Assembly (NCBI GenBank): GCA_004172935.1
Contig: SDZD01000017.1
Location: 1 to 64,000 of the forward strand
From: a bacterium
Lineage (GTDB): Bacteria > Armatimonadota > Abditibacteriia > Abditibacteriales > Abditibacteriaceae
Length of the DNA: 64,000 nucleotides
Direction of reading: 5' to 3'
The translations under genes and the position numbers were made by a program. Below the pieces are notes generated by a model. That model saw only the letters and a list, made by a program, of their open reading frames with translations. It did not search any database and was not told where the DNA came from. Shown piece after piece: positions 26,145 to 34,900 of this stretch. Within the stretch, counting starts at the first letter, position 1; each line of letters starts with the position of its first letter.

Positions 26145-26528
26145 TTACGAGCGGCGTGAGCCGAGAAAAAGACCGAGGATAAGTCCAGCAAGTGCTCCCA
26201 ACAGAAAGCCTCCACTGCCCAGAAGCCCAATGAGGCTCTCGCGCGATACGCCATGCCCAGTGGCGTCTTTGATTTTGTCGCGTGCCGAATCCAAGGCTCC
26301 CGTCGCCACATGTTGGGCGTCTTTCGCCACGTCTTTGACGCTCTCGACCACATTTTCGGCGGCGTCTTTAGCTTTGCCAAGATTTTGCTGGGCCTCCCCT
26401 TTGGCCTCCTGAGCGATACCTTCGGCTTGGGTTTGCGAGTCTCCGGTCAGGTCGCCCACAAATTGCTTGGCTTTGCCCAGCGCTTCATTGCCCAGGCCGC
26501 GTCCTTTATCTTCTGTTGAATTGCTCAT
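26145..26528 (-). CDS. CsbD-like stress protein with C-terminal membrane helix
   Basis: A 127-residue protein. The N-terminal half has the CsbD-type pattern of Gly-Asn/Glu-Ala-Lys repeats (GLGNEALGKAKQFVGDLTGD; GEAQQNLGKAKDAAENVVES). CsbD-family proteins are general stress proteins of unknown biochemical role. Unlike the usual 60-70-residue members, it carries a long helical extension and a C-terminal hydrophobic Gly/Leu helix (GGFLLGALAGLILGLFLGS), which suggests membrane anchoring. It is the first of several stress-type genes on this strand. Confidence 0.85.
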   Translation of the reverse strand: MSNSTEDKGRGLGNEALGKAKQFVGDLTGDSQTQAEGIAQEAKGEAQQNLGKAKDAAENVVESVKDVAKDAQHVATGALDSARDKIKDATGHGVSRESLIGLLGSGGFLLGALAGLILGLFLGSRRS

Positions 26529-26607
26529 GATGTTTGGTTCTTTTTAAGTGATTCTTTGCGAGTTGTACCTCGCGATTATTGCTAATGAAGTTGCGTAAGC
26601 CATCGAA

Positions 26608-27603
26608 CTACGAGATGGCTTGCCACGCCTTTTCTAAGTTGTGCGCCGATGCACGCAGCAGCGCGCTTTCGGTGTCGTGAAGAGGCATCTTCAAGATGCG
26701 CCGCACTCCCTGTCGATTCACCACACAGGGCAAGGACAGCGCTACCTCACCACTCTCGTAAAAAGCGGCGGTGTCCTCATCGGGAAGGGTCACGATGGGC
26801 AAGACGATGTTGGCGTTACGCGCGATGGCTTCGATAATTTTGAGCATCGCCGTCGCCACTCCGTAATAAGTCGTGCCTTTCACACGCGCCACTTCACTGG
26901 CAGTCGTCATCGTCTGGGCGAACAAATGCGAGAATTCATCGCCATTGAAGGGCAGATCATTGGCGTGGGCGAAGGTATCCATCGGCATCGCCCCCACGCG
27001 ACAGGCCGACCAGATGGGCACTGCACCCGGCCCATGTTCGCCCAGTATCAGCGCCTCAATGCTACGCTCATCCACCCCGAAACGCTCGGAAAGGAAAAAG
27101 GTGAGACGCGCTGAATCCACGAGCGTACCCGACCCCAGCACCCGGCCCGACGGCAAACCGGAAATATCCAGCGCGAGTCGCACCAGTACATCCACCGGAT
27201 TAGTGGCGATTAAGATGATGCCACTTGGATTGTGCGAAACCACGCGGGGCACGATTTCGCGGAATATTTCGGCGTTGTACCGTCCTACGTCCAAAGGCCC
27301 ATTCGGCGCGTCACCTTCTGGCAACGAATCCTCATCGGAGGCACCTGCCGTTAAAACGGTGACAAATGCGCCCTTAATGTCGACATAGTCCCCTGCCCTG
27401 GCGCGACCAGCGGGTGTAAAAGGCCCCGCATGATTGAGATCGGCAGCCTCCGCTTCGGCCTTTTCGCGGTCTCGATTGACGAGGACCACATCCGAGGCCA
27501 CGCCCGACAGCAAGAGCGCATAAGCGAGCGTAGTGCCGACTTGACCGGCACCGACAATCGCCACTTTGGAGGCGCCTTCACTGGTTGTAGTAACGTCGGG
27601 CAT
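26608..27603 (-). CDS. ldh: L-lactate dehydrogenase (lactate/malate dehydrogenase family)
   Basis: A 331-residue NAD-dependent dehydrogenase. The Rossmann motif VAIVGAGQVGTTLA is at the N-terminus, the NPVDVL block is present, the substrate Arg lies in SARLTFFL, and the catalytic His is in GEHGPGAVPIW. It interconverts pyruvate and L-lactate; the GEHG context and the lack of malate-specific Arg favour lactate over malate, but the distinction is not certain. It precedes a stress-type gene group on the same strand. Confidence 0.85.
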   Translation of the reverse strand: MPDVTTTSEGASKVAIVGAGQVGTTLAYALLLSGVASDVVLVNRDREKAEAEAADLNHAGPFTPAGRARAGDYVDIKGAFVTVLTAGASDEDSLPEGDAPNGPLDVGRYNAEIFREIVPRVVSHNPSGIILIATNPVDVLVRLALDISGLPSGRVLGSGTLVDSARLTFFLSERFGVDERSIEALILGEHGPGAVPIWSACRVGAMPMDTFAHANDLPFNGDEFSHLFAQTMTTASEVARVKGTTYYGVATAMLKIIEAIARNANIVLPIVTLPDEDTAAFYESGEVALSLPCVVNRQGVRRILKMPLHDTESALLRASAHNLEKAWQAIS

Positions 27604-27640
27604 AATGTTGTGAAATCCTTCGATGAACTATAAAAACGTT

Positions 27641-27883
27641 CTAGTTCAGATGTGAGCGCGCCGCTTCGATTTGCGATCTGCACCAAAGCTCTTTAACCTC
27701 ATTGGGCGAGGGAGCTTTAGCATCTTGGATAAGCCCCCACATTTCATGGGTCAAAACGCGGGGGCCAGCGCCCTCACTACCCGCAACAAGATTTTCTGAG
27801 GCGGGCGACGCAGAGGAAAGCTGAGCGCTTTCGCTCTTTGAAGAGTGGCTAAACCACATGGCAAGAAAAGTGTGGAATTTCAT
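27641..27883 (-). CDS. Small hypothetical protein
   Basis: About 80 codons starting at ATG 27883 (MKFHTFLAMWFSHSS), ending 38 bp before the dehydrogenase gene. It has no known domain or signal peptide; the middle is Ser/Ala-rich. Upstream ribosome-binding signal is poor, so it may not be a real gene. Kept because it sits in frame and in line with the minus-strand stress genes. Confidence 0.35.
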   Translation of the reverse strand: MKFHTFLAMWFSHSSKSESAQLSSASPASENLVAGSEGAGPRVLTHEMWGLIQDAKAPSPNEVKELWCRSQIEAARSHLN

Positions 27884-28150
27884 AGTCAAAATTCAAAGTG
27901 CTGCCTGTAGAGAGAACGTCCATAGAGTCGAAGGAGCATCTCTCCATCCGGTAGGCCACTTAAAATCACCTGGCATTAAGTGATTTCAAGTCCCATGCCC
28001 TGCGCTCAATTTATGGCACTAGAAAGGCGCCAAACCAAGAAACTCGTGTTTTGTGTGCGTTTTGGACAAAGCACGGCGTAAGTGACCTCGCATTGTGGCT
28101 CTATAATTGGCCCTACTGAAGATGGGGATACGGCAAATAGTCCGAAGACA

Positions 28151-28870
28151 TCAACTGCCGAGCCGCGTGAAGGCGGAGTGGATATAGCCGTAACAGTCAC
28201 AGGCCGCATCTTCCATTTCTTCGCGCGAACACAATTCAAAGCGATTACCGCTGTAGGACAAAAGCCCCGCTCGCTGCATCACGCCCACTTGAGCAGCAGC
28301 ATTAGAAACATCGGTGCCCACCATCTGCGCTAAAAATTCGGGAGGCAGGTCGAATTTAAGCGCGTATTCCAAGCCAGTGCCCTTGGAAGCATCTCCGGCC
28401 CGGTCAGCAGTCATCAGTAGCCAGAGCGCTAGGCGCTCCTGTGGGGTGTGAACGTGAGAACACAGCGCGAGTTGGGTGCTTTGCCCCAGTACAGCAGCGA
28501 TGTAAGCCAACAGACGCTCCTGTAAAACTCCGCCCCGCTTGAACTCGCGCTTAAGCACGGCGGCGGGCATTCGTAGCGCCTCGCCCTCCATTTGCACCAC
28601 CGCTTCGGCGATGGTGCGCTCCTGGCCCAGCAGAATCGGCATTCCGACCAGACCTTCGCGCCCCACAACCGAGCTTTCGACCTCGCGGCCCGAAGCGCGC
28701 AGCACCAGCGAAACCATGCCCGCTTCAGGAAAGTAGACGTGCTCGGCCTGTTGCCCGGCCTCGAACAAACGCGCGCTCCGTTTGAGTTCGATGAGTTCGA
28801 GGTGCGGGCGAAAGACTGCGAGGATTTCGGGCGAGAGACCGCGCAAAAGATGGTTGCGATACGACTTCAT
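28151..28870 (-). CDS. Crp/Fnr-family transcriptional regulator (short form)
   Basis: About 239 residues. The N-terminal cyclic-nucleotide-type beta-barrel reads RSARLFEAGQQAEHVYFPEA, GMVSLVLRAS, SSVVGREGLVGMPILLG. A helical C-terminal region with EFLAQMVGTDVSNAAAQVGV resembles the HTH but lacks a standard R-x-E/R recognition helix. The ATG at 28870 is favoured by an AAGGA site seven bases upstream. Members of this type respond to redox, oxygen or small ligands. It lies downstream of a second Crp-like gene in the same orientation. Confidence 0.85.
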   Translation of the reverse strand: MKSYRNHLLRGLSPEILAVFRPHLELIELKRSARLFEAGQQAEHVYFPEAGMVSLVLRASGREVESSVVGREGLVGMPILLGQERTIAEAVVQMEGEALRMPAAVLKREFKRGGVLQERLLAYIAAVLGQSTQLALCSHVHTPQERLALWLLMTADRAGDASKGTGLEYALKFDLPPEFLAQMVGTDVSNAAAQVGVMQRAGLLSYSGNRFELCSREEMEDAACDCYGYIHSAFTRLGS

Positions 28871-28949
28871 GGCATTGTCCTTACGACGGTCAGTTCCAAA
28901 GCGACCAGAGGATGCGTTTCCAGAGCAATAGTCGTGCAAAACGAAGCGA

Positions 28950-29858
28950 CTATTGTTCCAGAGGAAGGGGCGTACCATCCAAATCGGGCGTTTCTATCTT
29001 CGTTGCGGACGATGTCAGCAACGGCTCTTTTTGAGATTGTGCCAAAACTCGTGCCACGCGCGCCGGTTCCTGGCTGGCCTTGATGACGCGGTAACACTCG
29101 CACGCGGAGCGCTCTAAACCCTGCGGATTGAGGATTTTGATATGACCGCGCGAATAATCGATAAGGCCGCTTTTACGCAATGTGCCCGCCGCGATGGTGA
29201 CGCCACTACGACGAGTGGCAAGCATTCGCGCGATGAACTCTTGTGTCAACGGCAAGTCGCTGGTTTGCGCGCGATCATAGATCGTCAGCAACCAACGGCA
29301 TAGTTTTTCTTCCATGCCATGCAAATGATTGCAGAGCGCGACTTGGCTGGTCTCGACGAGCCGCGCGTGAACCTGACGCAAAATCGCATCTTGCAATGGT
29401 CCCCCGCGCCGAAACTCCGCCCTGAGCACATCCATTGGCAAAACATAGGCGCTCCCCGCCAGCTGCACCTGAGAGCGCACCACCGCCACCCCATCAGCCA
29501 AAACTTCACGTTCCCCGACTACACCTTCGCGTCCGACAAGGCCCAGTTCGAAGTCCACCCCCTGTTGACAATTGAGAGTGAGCGACACTAAACCATCGCA
29601 CAAAAAATAGGCGTTTTCCACCCGTTGTCCGACCTCGTGCAATATCTGATCGCGCTTGAGAAGCACACGGTGCATCAGCATGTGTAGGCGTTCTATCTCA
29701 TGGTCAGGCAGAGAAGCCAGCACTCCGTTGTCACGCGGTGAGGGCCACTTGGGCGTGGTCCTCACCGCGCCCAGGGGACGTTGGCCTAAAAGCGCCGATG
29801 AGCGCGATGAATCGGAGGACATAAACGCGAAAATGGGGTTAATAACAAAGTGTGTCAT
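28950..29858 (-). CDS. Crp/Fnr-family transcriptional regulator (second copy)
   Basis: About 302 residues (from ATG 29858). The sensor barrel reads LKRDQILHEVGQRVENAYFL, VSLTLN and VGREGVVGE. The HTH is in EFIARMLATRRSGVTIAAGT followed by LRKSGLIDYSRGHIKIL, the regular Crp recognition arrangement. The start is uncertain: ATG 29858 has a GAGG that is too close, and ATG 29822 has no site; the conserved region begins only at about residue 55. A distant paralogue of the gene at 28151, from which it is separated by 79 bp. Confidence 0.85.
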   Translation of the reverse strand: MTHFVINPIFAFMSSDSSRSSALLGQRPLGAVRTTPKWPSPRDNGVLASLPDHEIERLHMLMHRVLLKRDQILHEVGQRVENAYFLCDGLVSLTLNCQQGVDFELGLVGREGVVGEREVLADGVAVVRSQVQLAGSAYVLPMDVLRAEFRRGGPLQDAILRQVHARLVETSQVALCNHLHGMEEKLCRWLLTIYDRAQTSDLPLTQEFIARMLATRRSGVTIAAGTLRKSGLIDYSRGHIKILNPQGLERSACECYRVIKASQEPARVARVLAQSQKEPLLTSSATKIETPDLDGTPLPLEQ

Positions 29859-30102
29859 GCCCTCAACCACCCAACTGTTCAAAACGGACACAACACATCG
29901 GTTTTGTAGAGTGATTAGCTCGCTCTAGTACCATAGAGGTGAGCAGAGAATGATACCTTCTTTCTTTGTTATTACCTGGAGATTCCAGATTGCTAACCAT
30001 TCTCTTACATGAAGAAGGCTCAGCAGGCACCCATTTGACATTTCACCCAGAGATTGTTCGAGTACGTTGTAGTAAGCGGGAGTCCTTCACTGAGCAACAT
30101 CT

Positions 30103-30321
30103 TTATCGGCCTGACCCCTTGAGGGCATCGGCTGCATTTTCCAATGCGTTACCAATGGCTTCTTTAGCTTTTCCAAGGGTGCTTTGTGCTTCGCCTTTTA
30201 CCTCTTGTGCTTTGCCTTCGGCTTCCAGATGTTCGTTGTCAGTGGCTTTACCAACAGCTTGCTTGATGTTGCCTGCCGTTTCATTAGCGGCGCCGCGCAA
30301 TTTATCTTCTATTTGGCTCAT
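30103..30321 (-). CDS. CsbD-family general stress protein
   Basis: A 72-residue protein with the classic CsbD layout: MSQIEDKLRGAANETAGNIK, then GKATDNEHLEAEGKAQEVKG, and a C-terminal NALENAADALKGSGR. Family members are induced by general stress in many bacteria but have no assigned activity. It is the standard short form, unlike the membrane-tailed relative at 26145. Alone in its transcription unit. Confidence 0.9.
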   Translation of the reverse strand: MSQIEDKLRGAANETAGNIKQAVGKATDNEHLEAEGKAQEVKGEAQSTLGKAKEAIGNALENAADALKGSGR

Positions 30322-30440
30322 GATTGGTTTCTCTTGGGACTAGATGGTCCAACGATACTGTAACGCAAGTTATGTACCGTAAGGGAAACCCCTCATATTG
30401 AAATCCTCATACTTTGCATACTCTAAGCAACAAGCAGTCA

Positions 30441-30484
30441 AATAACAACGCCCCGATGCCATATGGCATCGGGGCGTTGTTATT
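30441..30484. terminator. Perfect terminator hairpin after the SDR gene
   Basis: A 44-base palindrome: the arms aataacaacgccccgatgcc and its complement surround a small loop. It lies 8 bp beyond the SDR stop and can act in both directions. Confidence 0.85.
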
Positions 30485-30491
30485 GAGAGGG

Positions 30492-31244
30492 TTAGCCGCG
30501 CATATCGAAGCCACCATCGACTGTGATGGTGGAGCCGGTGATGAAGTTGGCGAGGTCGGACAGCAAGAAACAAGCGGCAGCAGCCGGGTCTTCGGGCTGG
30601 CCGATGCGCTTGAGCGGGATGCTGTCGATGATTTGTTGGCGTCCGAAGGCGTCCATAGCGTCGCGGCTCATGTCGGTTTCGGTCCAACCGGGGGCGACAC
30701 AGTTGACGCGAATGCGGTGCGGAGCCAATTCACGCGCCATCGAGCGCATGAACATGAACTGGCCGCCTTTGCTGGTGGCATAGGCCGAGTAGATGTCGGA
30801 GCCGCGCTGTCCGGCGGTCGAGGCGTAGATGATAATGCTACCGCCATCGGCCTTGAGGTGCGGAACCGCTGCGCGCACGGCGAGAAACGTCGAGCGAAGA
30901 TTGAGGCTCAGGGTGCGCTCCCAAAATTCGAGTGTCATCTCTTCGATGGGCGCTGGCTCGAAGATACCAGCGGCCACGACCAACCCCGAAAGCGGGCCAA
31001 GCTGGTTGGTCGCGGTTTCGAGAGCGATTTCGGCGGCGGTATCGAGAGTCAGGTCGGCTTGAACCGCGAGGGCACGACGCCCCAACGCTTCGATTTGCTG
31101 CACGACCTGATTAGCGGCCTCGCGATTTTGCAGGTAGTTGATGGTAACATCGGCGCCCGCCTGCGCGGCCATGAGGGCAGTCGCGCGCCCGATGCCGCGA
31201 CTGCCGCCTCCGATGAAAACATGTTGACCGGAAAGATCAATCAT
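30492..31244 (-). CDS. Short-chain dehydrogenase/reductase (SDR)
   Basis: A 250-residue classical SDR. The cofactor motif GGGSRGIGRA is at the N-terminus, and Ser/Tyr/Lys catalytic residues are in ASTAGQRGSDIYSAYATSKGG. A typical C-terminal substrate loop contains PGWTETDMSRDA. It oxidises or reduces an alcohol/keto group with NAD(P); the substrate is unknown. Its ATG overlaps the end of the dioxygenase gene by 8 bp, so the two are translationally coupled. Confidence 0.9.
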   Translation of the reverse strand: MIDLSGQHVFIGGGSRGIGRATALMAAQAGADVTINYLQNREAANQVVQQIEALGRRALAVQADLTLDTAAEIALETATNQLGPLSGLVVAAGIFEPAPIEEMTLEFWERTLSLNLRSTFLAVRAAVPHLKADGGSIIIYASTAGQRGSDIYSAYATSKGGQFMFMRSMARELAPHRIRVNCVAPGWTETDMSRDAMDAFGRQQIIDSIPLKRIGQPEDPAAAACFLLSDLANFITGSTITVDGGFDMRG

Positions 31245-32052
31245 ATGCGCCTGGCCTGTGTTCGCCGAGCAAGCGGCGCTGACGGGGGTTCGCCACCGAG
31301 ACGATTTCGGGGTTGAACTGCCATGTCAGGTAAGGTGAGAACTGCTGCGCGACAAAGCGGTGGGAGTAGTGGACCTGCAACAGATAGCGCGCCTCGTCGG
31401 AGGTGTTGGCGCTGCCCGAATGCCACACTTCGGAGCGGAAGAACAGCACGTCGCCAGCTTTGCAGAGAACAGGCTCCATTTTGCGGCCCTGCCATTCGGG
31501 GTCGTTCTCGCCGTGGAGGGCGCGGCCCGATTTGTGGCTACCGGGAATGACATAGGTGGGCGCGAGGTCGAGCGTAATGTCGTTGAGGTAGTAGTGAGCG
31601 GTACAGAGGTAAACCGGGAGCTGAAAACGTGGGTCCATCGCCATGTCTTCGGGCATTTCGACGAAAATGCGGTCGGTATGCGGCGCCCAGCCTTTCTTGC
31701 CGGGTTCGGAGTGCCACGCGGTTTGACCGATGATGTGGCATTCTTTGCCCATGAGCGATTCGGCTAAATCAACGACGCCGGGACGGTCGATGTAGGACAG
31801 AAACAGGCGTTCGCGGTTGAATACGCACTTATAGTGCGCCTGGGCGCCGCCATTATCGAAGCCGAAAGGTTGCAGGCGGTCGATGGCATCGCGCAAATCC
31901 TGAATTTCTTCGGGATTCAGTACACCGGGAATGAGGGCGAAGCCATCATCGTGAATGGCCTGTGTCATGCCCGCGACATCGTCGATGGCGAAGGTAGGCT
32001 GGTTGTACTGAAAGTCGGTAAGCGGTTTTTCCAGAGCTGGTGAAGCGTTCAT
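31237..32052 (-). CDS. Phytanoyl-CoA dioxygenase (PhyH)-family oxygenase
   Basis: About 271 residues. The Fe(II)/2-oxoglutarate site is visible: H-x-D in WAPHTDRIF, the distal His in VWHSGSANTSDEARYL with the Arg that binds 2-oxoglutarate. PhyH-family enzymes hydroxylate diverse small molecules. The ATG at 32052 is used because the longer frame begins with TTG and has no better site. It is followed by an overlapping SDR, a common pair for oxidising the hydroxylated product, and is preceded by an AraC-type regulator on the same strand. Confidence 0.88.
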   Translation of the reverse strand: MNASPALEKPLTDFQYNQPTFAIDDVAGMTQAIHDDGFALIPGVLNPEEIQDLRDAIDRLQPFGFDNGGAQAHYKCVFNRERLFLSYIDRPGVVDLAESLMGKECHIIGQTAWHSEPGKKGWAPHTDRIFVEMPEDMAMDPRFQLPVYLCTAHYYLNDITLDLAPTYVIPGSHKSGRALHGENDPEWQGRKMEPVLCKAGDVLFFRSEVWHSGSANTSDEARYLLQVHYSHRFVAQQFSPYLTWQFNPEIVSVANPRQRRLLGEHRPGAYD

Positions 32053-32138
32053 GGCAAGGAAAAAGTTACCCAATTGAATGGGATGGCTCTATTAATTGCT
32101 TCGGCAATAACCGGAAAATATTCAGGTAGTGAGCCGGA

Positions 32139-33032
32139 CTAACCTGAGAGACCAGCGCGAAATTCGCGCGGTGACAGGCCAGTGGTGGTTTTGAAGACGC
32201 GGGCGAAATAGCTGCTATCGGCGAAACCGGCCTGCCGCCCGACTTCGGTAATGGACAACTGTGTGACCGACAGCAGGAAGCGCGCGTGTTCGAGGCGCAA
32301 CTGCGAGAGATAGGCGCCAACCGAAATTCCCAACGTGCTTTTGAACAGCTCGCACAGATAGTTGGGGTTGAGGTGGGCGGCACGCGCGATTTCTTCGAGC
32401 GCGAGGGGTTCGCGGAAGTGTTCTTCCATATAAGCAGCCGCCGCCTCGACGGGACTGCCCGTTTCGAGCAAAGTCATGGAGACGTTACCGCTGGAACGCG
32501 CCGCCGCGATACGGGCGACCAGAATAAGTGTCTCGACCACTTTGGCGCGCACCATCCATTCGTAGCCAGTGCGCCGCGTGGTTAATTCGCGGCTGACTTC
32601 GCGCAGACAGTTTTCGATGAGTTCGCGCTCGCCAGCGCGCAGACGGATTTTGCGGGTCAGGTCATCGTTAGAGTTGGCTTGCGAGCCGGAAAACAGTTCG
32701 AGCGGGCGGGCGCCTTCCTCCGGCATCATGCCATCGCCACCTGATAACAGCGACGGCATGAAAAGGATGTTGTAGATGGAAAAATCCTGCGTACCCTCGT
32801 AGGCGTGCGACCAGCCGAGCGGCACGAGGAACAGGTCGTTGGTAGCGACGCTGTAGCGCAGGGGCACATCGCTTTCGGGCGCGAAATGCAGGTGCTGCGC
32901 GCGCCCCCCGGTGACTAATACCAACTCTAAAAACTCATGCGAGTGGCGCCCATGATCGTAGTTGGCGACACGAAACACCGAGAGCGGCAGATGTGGGATG
33001 GGAAACGTCTCGTCGACTCGAAGTTGGCGCAT
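32139..33032 (-). CDS. AraC-family transcriptional regulator
   Basis: A 297-residue protein with an N-terminal cupin-type sensor (HGRHSHEFLELVLVTGGRA; YRWAHAYEG-like segments) and a C-terminal double HTH (LALEEIARAAHLNPNYLCEL, then LSITEVGRQAGFADSSYF, FKTTTGLSPREFR). It lies 86 bp upstream of the dioxygenase-SDR pair in the same direction and probably controls it. The effector is unknown, though the cupin suggests a sugar or small aromatic ligand. Confidence 0.9.
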   Translation of the reverse strand: MRQLRVDETFPIPHLPLSVFRVANYDHGRHSHEFLELVLVTGGRAQHLHFAPESDVPLRYSVATNDLFLVPLGWSHAYEGTQDFSIYNILFMPSLLSGGDGMMPEEGARPLELFSGSQANSNDDLTRKIRLRAGERELIENCLREVSRELTTRRTGYEWMVRAKVVETLILVARIAAARSSGNVSMTLLETGSPVEAAAAYMEEHFREPLALEEIARAAHLNPNYLCELFKSTLGISVGAYLSQLRLEHARFLLSVTQLSITEVGRQAGFADSSYFARVFKTTTGLSPREFRAGLSG

Positions 33033-33205
33033 GAGAATAGGCGAAGGGAACCGGCGAGTAGTTTGAGTTTTGACTGGAGATGAGAGGGAAAGTTATGCCC
33101 TCGTGCCCCGTTTTAGTGGTTGGTAGTTGGTCGTGTGTCTGTAGATGCAATATATCTCATAACCGCAGAAGCGGTGGAACGCGCCAGAGAGGACGGCATC
33201 TCTCC

Positions 33206-34018
33206 ATGCCGATGAAAATTTTCCCTCCTCGGCTCTATCTTATAATCAGCATTTTGGTGTTGGCACCTCTCTCACAGGCCGCGCCAAAAACAACTCCCCC
33301 GCCCTTCGATCCTAAAGCTCAGGCTTTGTGGAAGAAGGTTTGCGACCATTACCGCTCGCTTCGCTCTTATTCGGGGTTAATGCGTTGGACGCGAGGAGGA
33401 GATTCACTCGATTCTATCGAACAATTGATTGCAGGAGGTCAGACGCAGGTGAAAGCTGCGGGGCCGAAATTGTTCCTTGTCAACCGCATCGACAAAGGGC
33501 AGTTTGACCAGCGCTATATTGACGATGGAGAGAACACATATGTCAATGTATTTCCCGAAGACGTGTTGAGTTTCCCACGCGATTTTATAGGACAAGACGA
33601 GTTATGGAAGTTCGCTCACGCCAGCGACTTCGGCCTCAAGGAACTTTTGCAAAAGCGCAATCCCCTGCAGCCGTATGGTTCGTATGTCGTATCCATCGTT
33701 TTTGGGCCTGAGCGCAAGAAAGGTGAGAGCCACATCGTGGTTCAACTCAAAGCTCCCACCGCGCGTGGTCAAATCGACTATTTTCTGGGGAGCCAAGACC
33801 TATCGCTACACAGCGTGCGCGTCCATCAGGTGGTCGATGGTAAGACTTTAGATAACAGCGAAGAACACTCGAACATCCTCTTTAATCCCGATATTCCCGC
33901 CTCAGAACTTGAACCAGATGCTGAAATGAAACGCTTGCTCGAAGAAGGCCGCGCTAAACAAAAGCCTGACCCCGCAACGCCACCAACGAACACGTTAACC
34001 GACAATGTAGCGCCCTAA
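33206..34018 (+). CDS. Exported LolA/DUF2092-like lipoprotein-sorting-type protein
   Basis: About 271 residues. A signal peptide (RLYLIISILVLAPLSQA) precedes a beta-rich body with YRSLRSYSGLMRWTRGGD, KAAGPKLFLVN and KGESHIVVQLKAP, which fits the LolA-like half-barrel seen in DUF2092 and outer-membrane lipoprotein carriers. No catalytic motif. The start at ATG 33206 or 33212 is chosen because the upstream part of the frame carries no export signal. It is divergent from the AraC gene across a short gap. Confidence 0.65.
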   Translation: MPMKIFPPRLYLIISILVLAPLSQAAPKTTPPPFDPKAQALWKKVCDHYRSLRSYSGLMRWTRGGDSLDSIEQLIAGGQTQVKAAGPKLFLVNRIDKGQFDQRYIDDGENTYVNVFPEDVLSFPRDFIGQDELWKFAHASDFGLKELLQKRNPLQPYGSYVVSIVFGPERKKGESHIVVQLKAPTARGQIDYFLGSQDLSLHSVRVHQVVDGKTLDNSEEHSNILFNPDIPASELEPDAEMKRLLEEGRAKQKPDPATPPTNTLTDNVAP

Positions 34019-34025
34019 TCGTCGT

Positions 34026-34835
34026 TTAGCCCCTCGTGCTTTCGGGTTCACCCATCAGGCTGGCTTCGATTTGTGTCTTGCATTGCAACAGTGCGGAATA
34101 AACCACGTCCCATTGTTCATCGAAGCGCACGGCGGGGACTGCAACCGCGATAGAATATCGCTCGCTAAGGCCAGTTTCGAGGGCGACAGCAACACCGCAT
34201 ACGCCTCGCAAATGTTCCTCACGATCAATAGCGTAGCCTTGACGGCGGATTTGAGCCAGTTCTTCGAGCAACTTCTCCATCGAGTTGATGCTGTTGGGGG
34301 TGCTTTGCAGTAGAGGGCCATCCAACAGAGCGCGGACTTCCTCGTCGGAAAGTTGGCTCAGCAGCACCTTGCCATGCGGCGTGCAATGAACGGGGTAAGT
34401 GCCTCCGACTTTTAACACGACTCGGAGTTCTTGCTCCGATTGGTATTGGTCGATGGCAATGACGACCTGCCCGCGAAAGATGCCCAAATCGACGGTTTCG
34501 CCTGTGCTTTGGCCGAGTTCTTCGATGTAAGGTCGAACCAGAGCGGTTATGTCTGTGTGCGCCGAGGCTGCGAGACGCATCAATGCCGGGCCGAGCCTAA
34601 TGCCTTTGGTGCCAACCGCGACCAACTGTTGCGCTTCGAGTGCGGTAACAATGCGGTGGACGGTTGTGCGAGGCAAACCGGAGGCTTTGGAGATCTGTCC
34701 CAGACTCATTCCTGTAGTCGAGTTCTCCAAAGCCTGTAGCACTGCCGCTGCGCGCGCGATCACTTGCTTGCTACTCGCCTCCTTCTCTCCAATTGGAGGC
34801 TCATTCATAGTTGTCTTGGCAGCAGGGCGTGGCAT
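34026..34835 (-). CDS. IclR-family transcriptional regulator
   Basis: A 269-residue protein. The N-terminal winged helix is MSLGQISKASGLPRTTVHRI, and the C-terminal effector domain has PYIEELGQSTGETVDLGIFR, YPVHCTPHGKVLLS and LRGVCGVAVALETG. Family members usually regulate catabolism of aromatic or sugar acids. It is next to the acyl-ACP desaturase gene (65 bp upstream), oriented the same way, so it could regulate fatty-acid-related genes, but this is only positional inference. Confidence 0.92.
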   Translation of the reverse strand: MPRPAAKTTMNEPPIGEKEASSKQVIARAAAVLQALENSTTGMSLGQISKASGLPRTTVHRIVTALEAQQLVAVGTKGIRLGPALMRLAASAHTDITALVRPYIEELGQSTGETVDLGIFRGQVVIAIDQYQSEQELRVVLKVGGTYPVHCTPHGKVLLSQLSDEEVRALLDGPLLQSTPNSINSMEKLLEELAQIRRQGYAIDREEHLRGVCGVAVALETGLSERYSIAVAVPAVRFDEQWDVVYSALLQCKTQIEASLMGEPESTRG

Positions 34836-34900
34836 GGCTTGTACATTGTAGCGAGGCGTTCATAGTCCCGCCATGCAGAAACCGTTGCCCTACCCCACTT

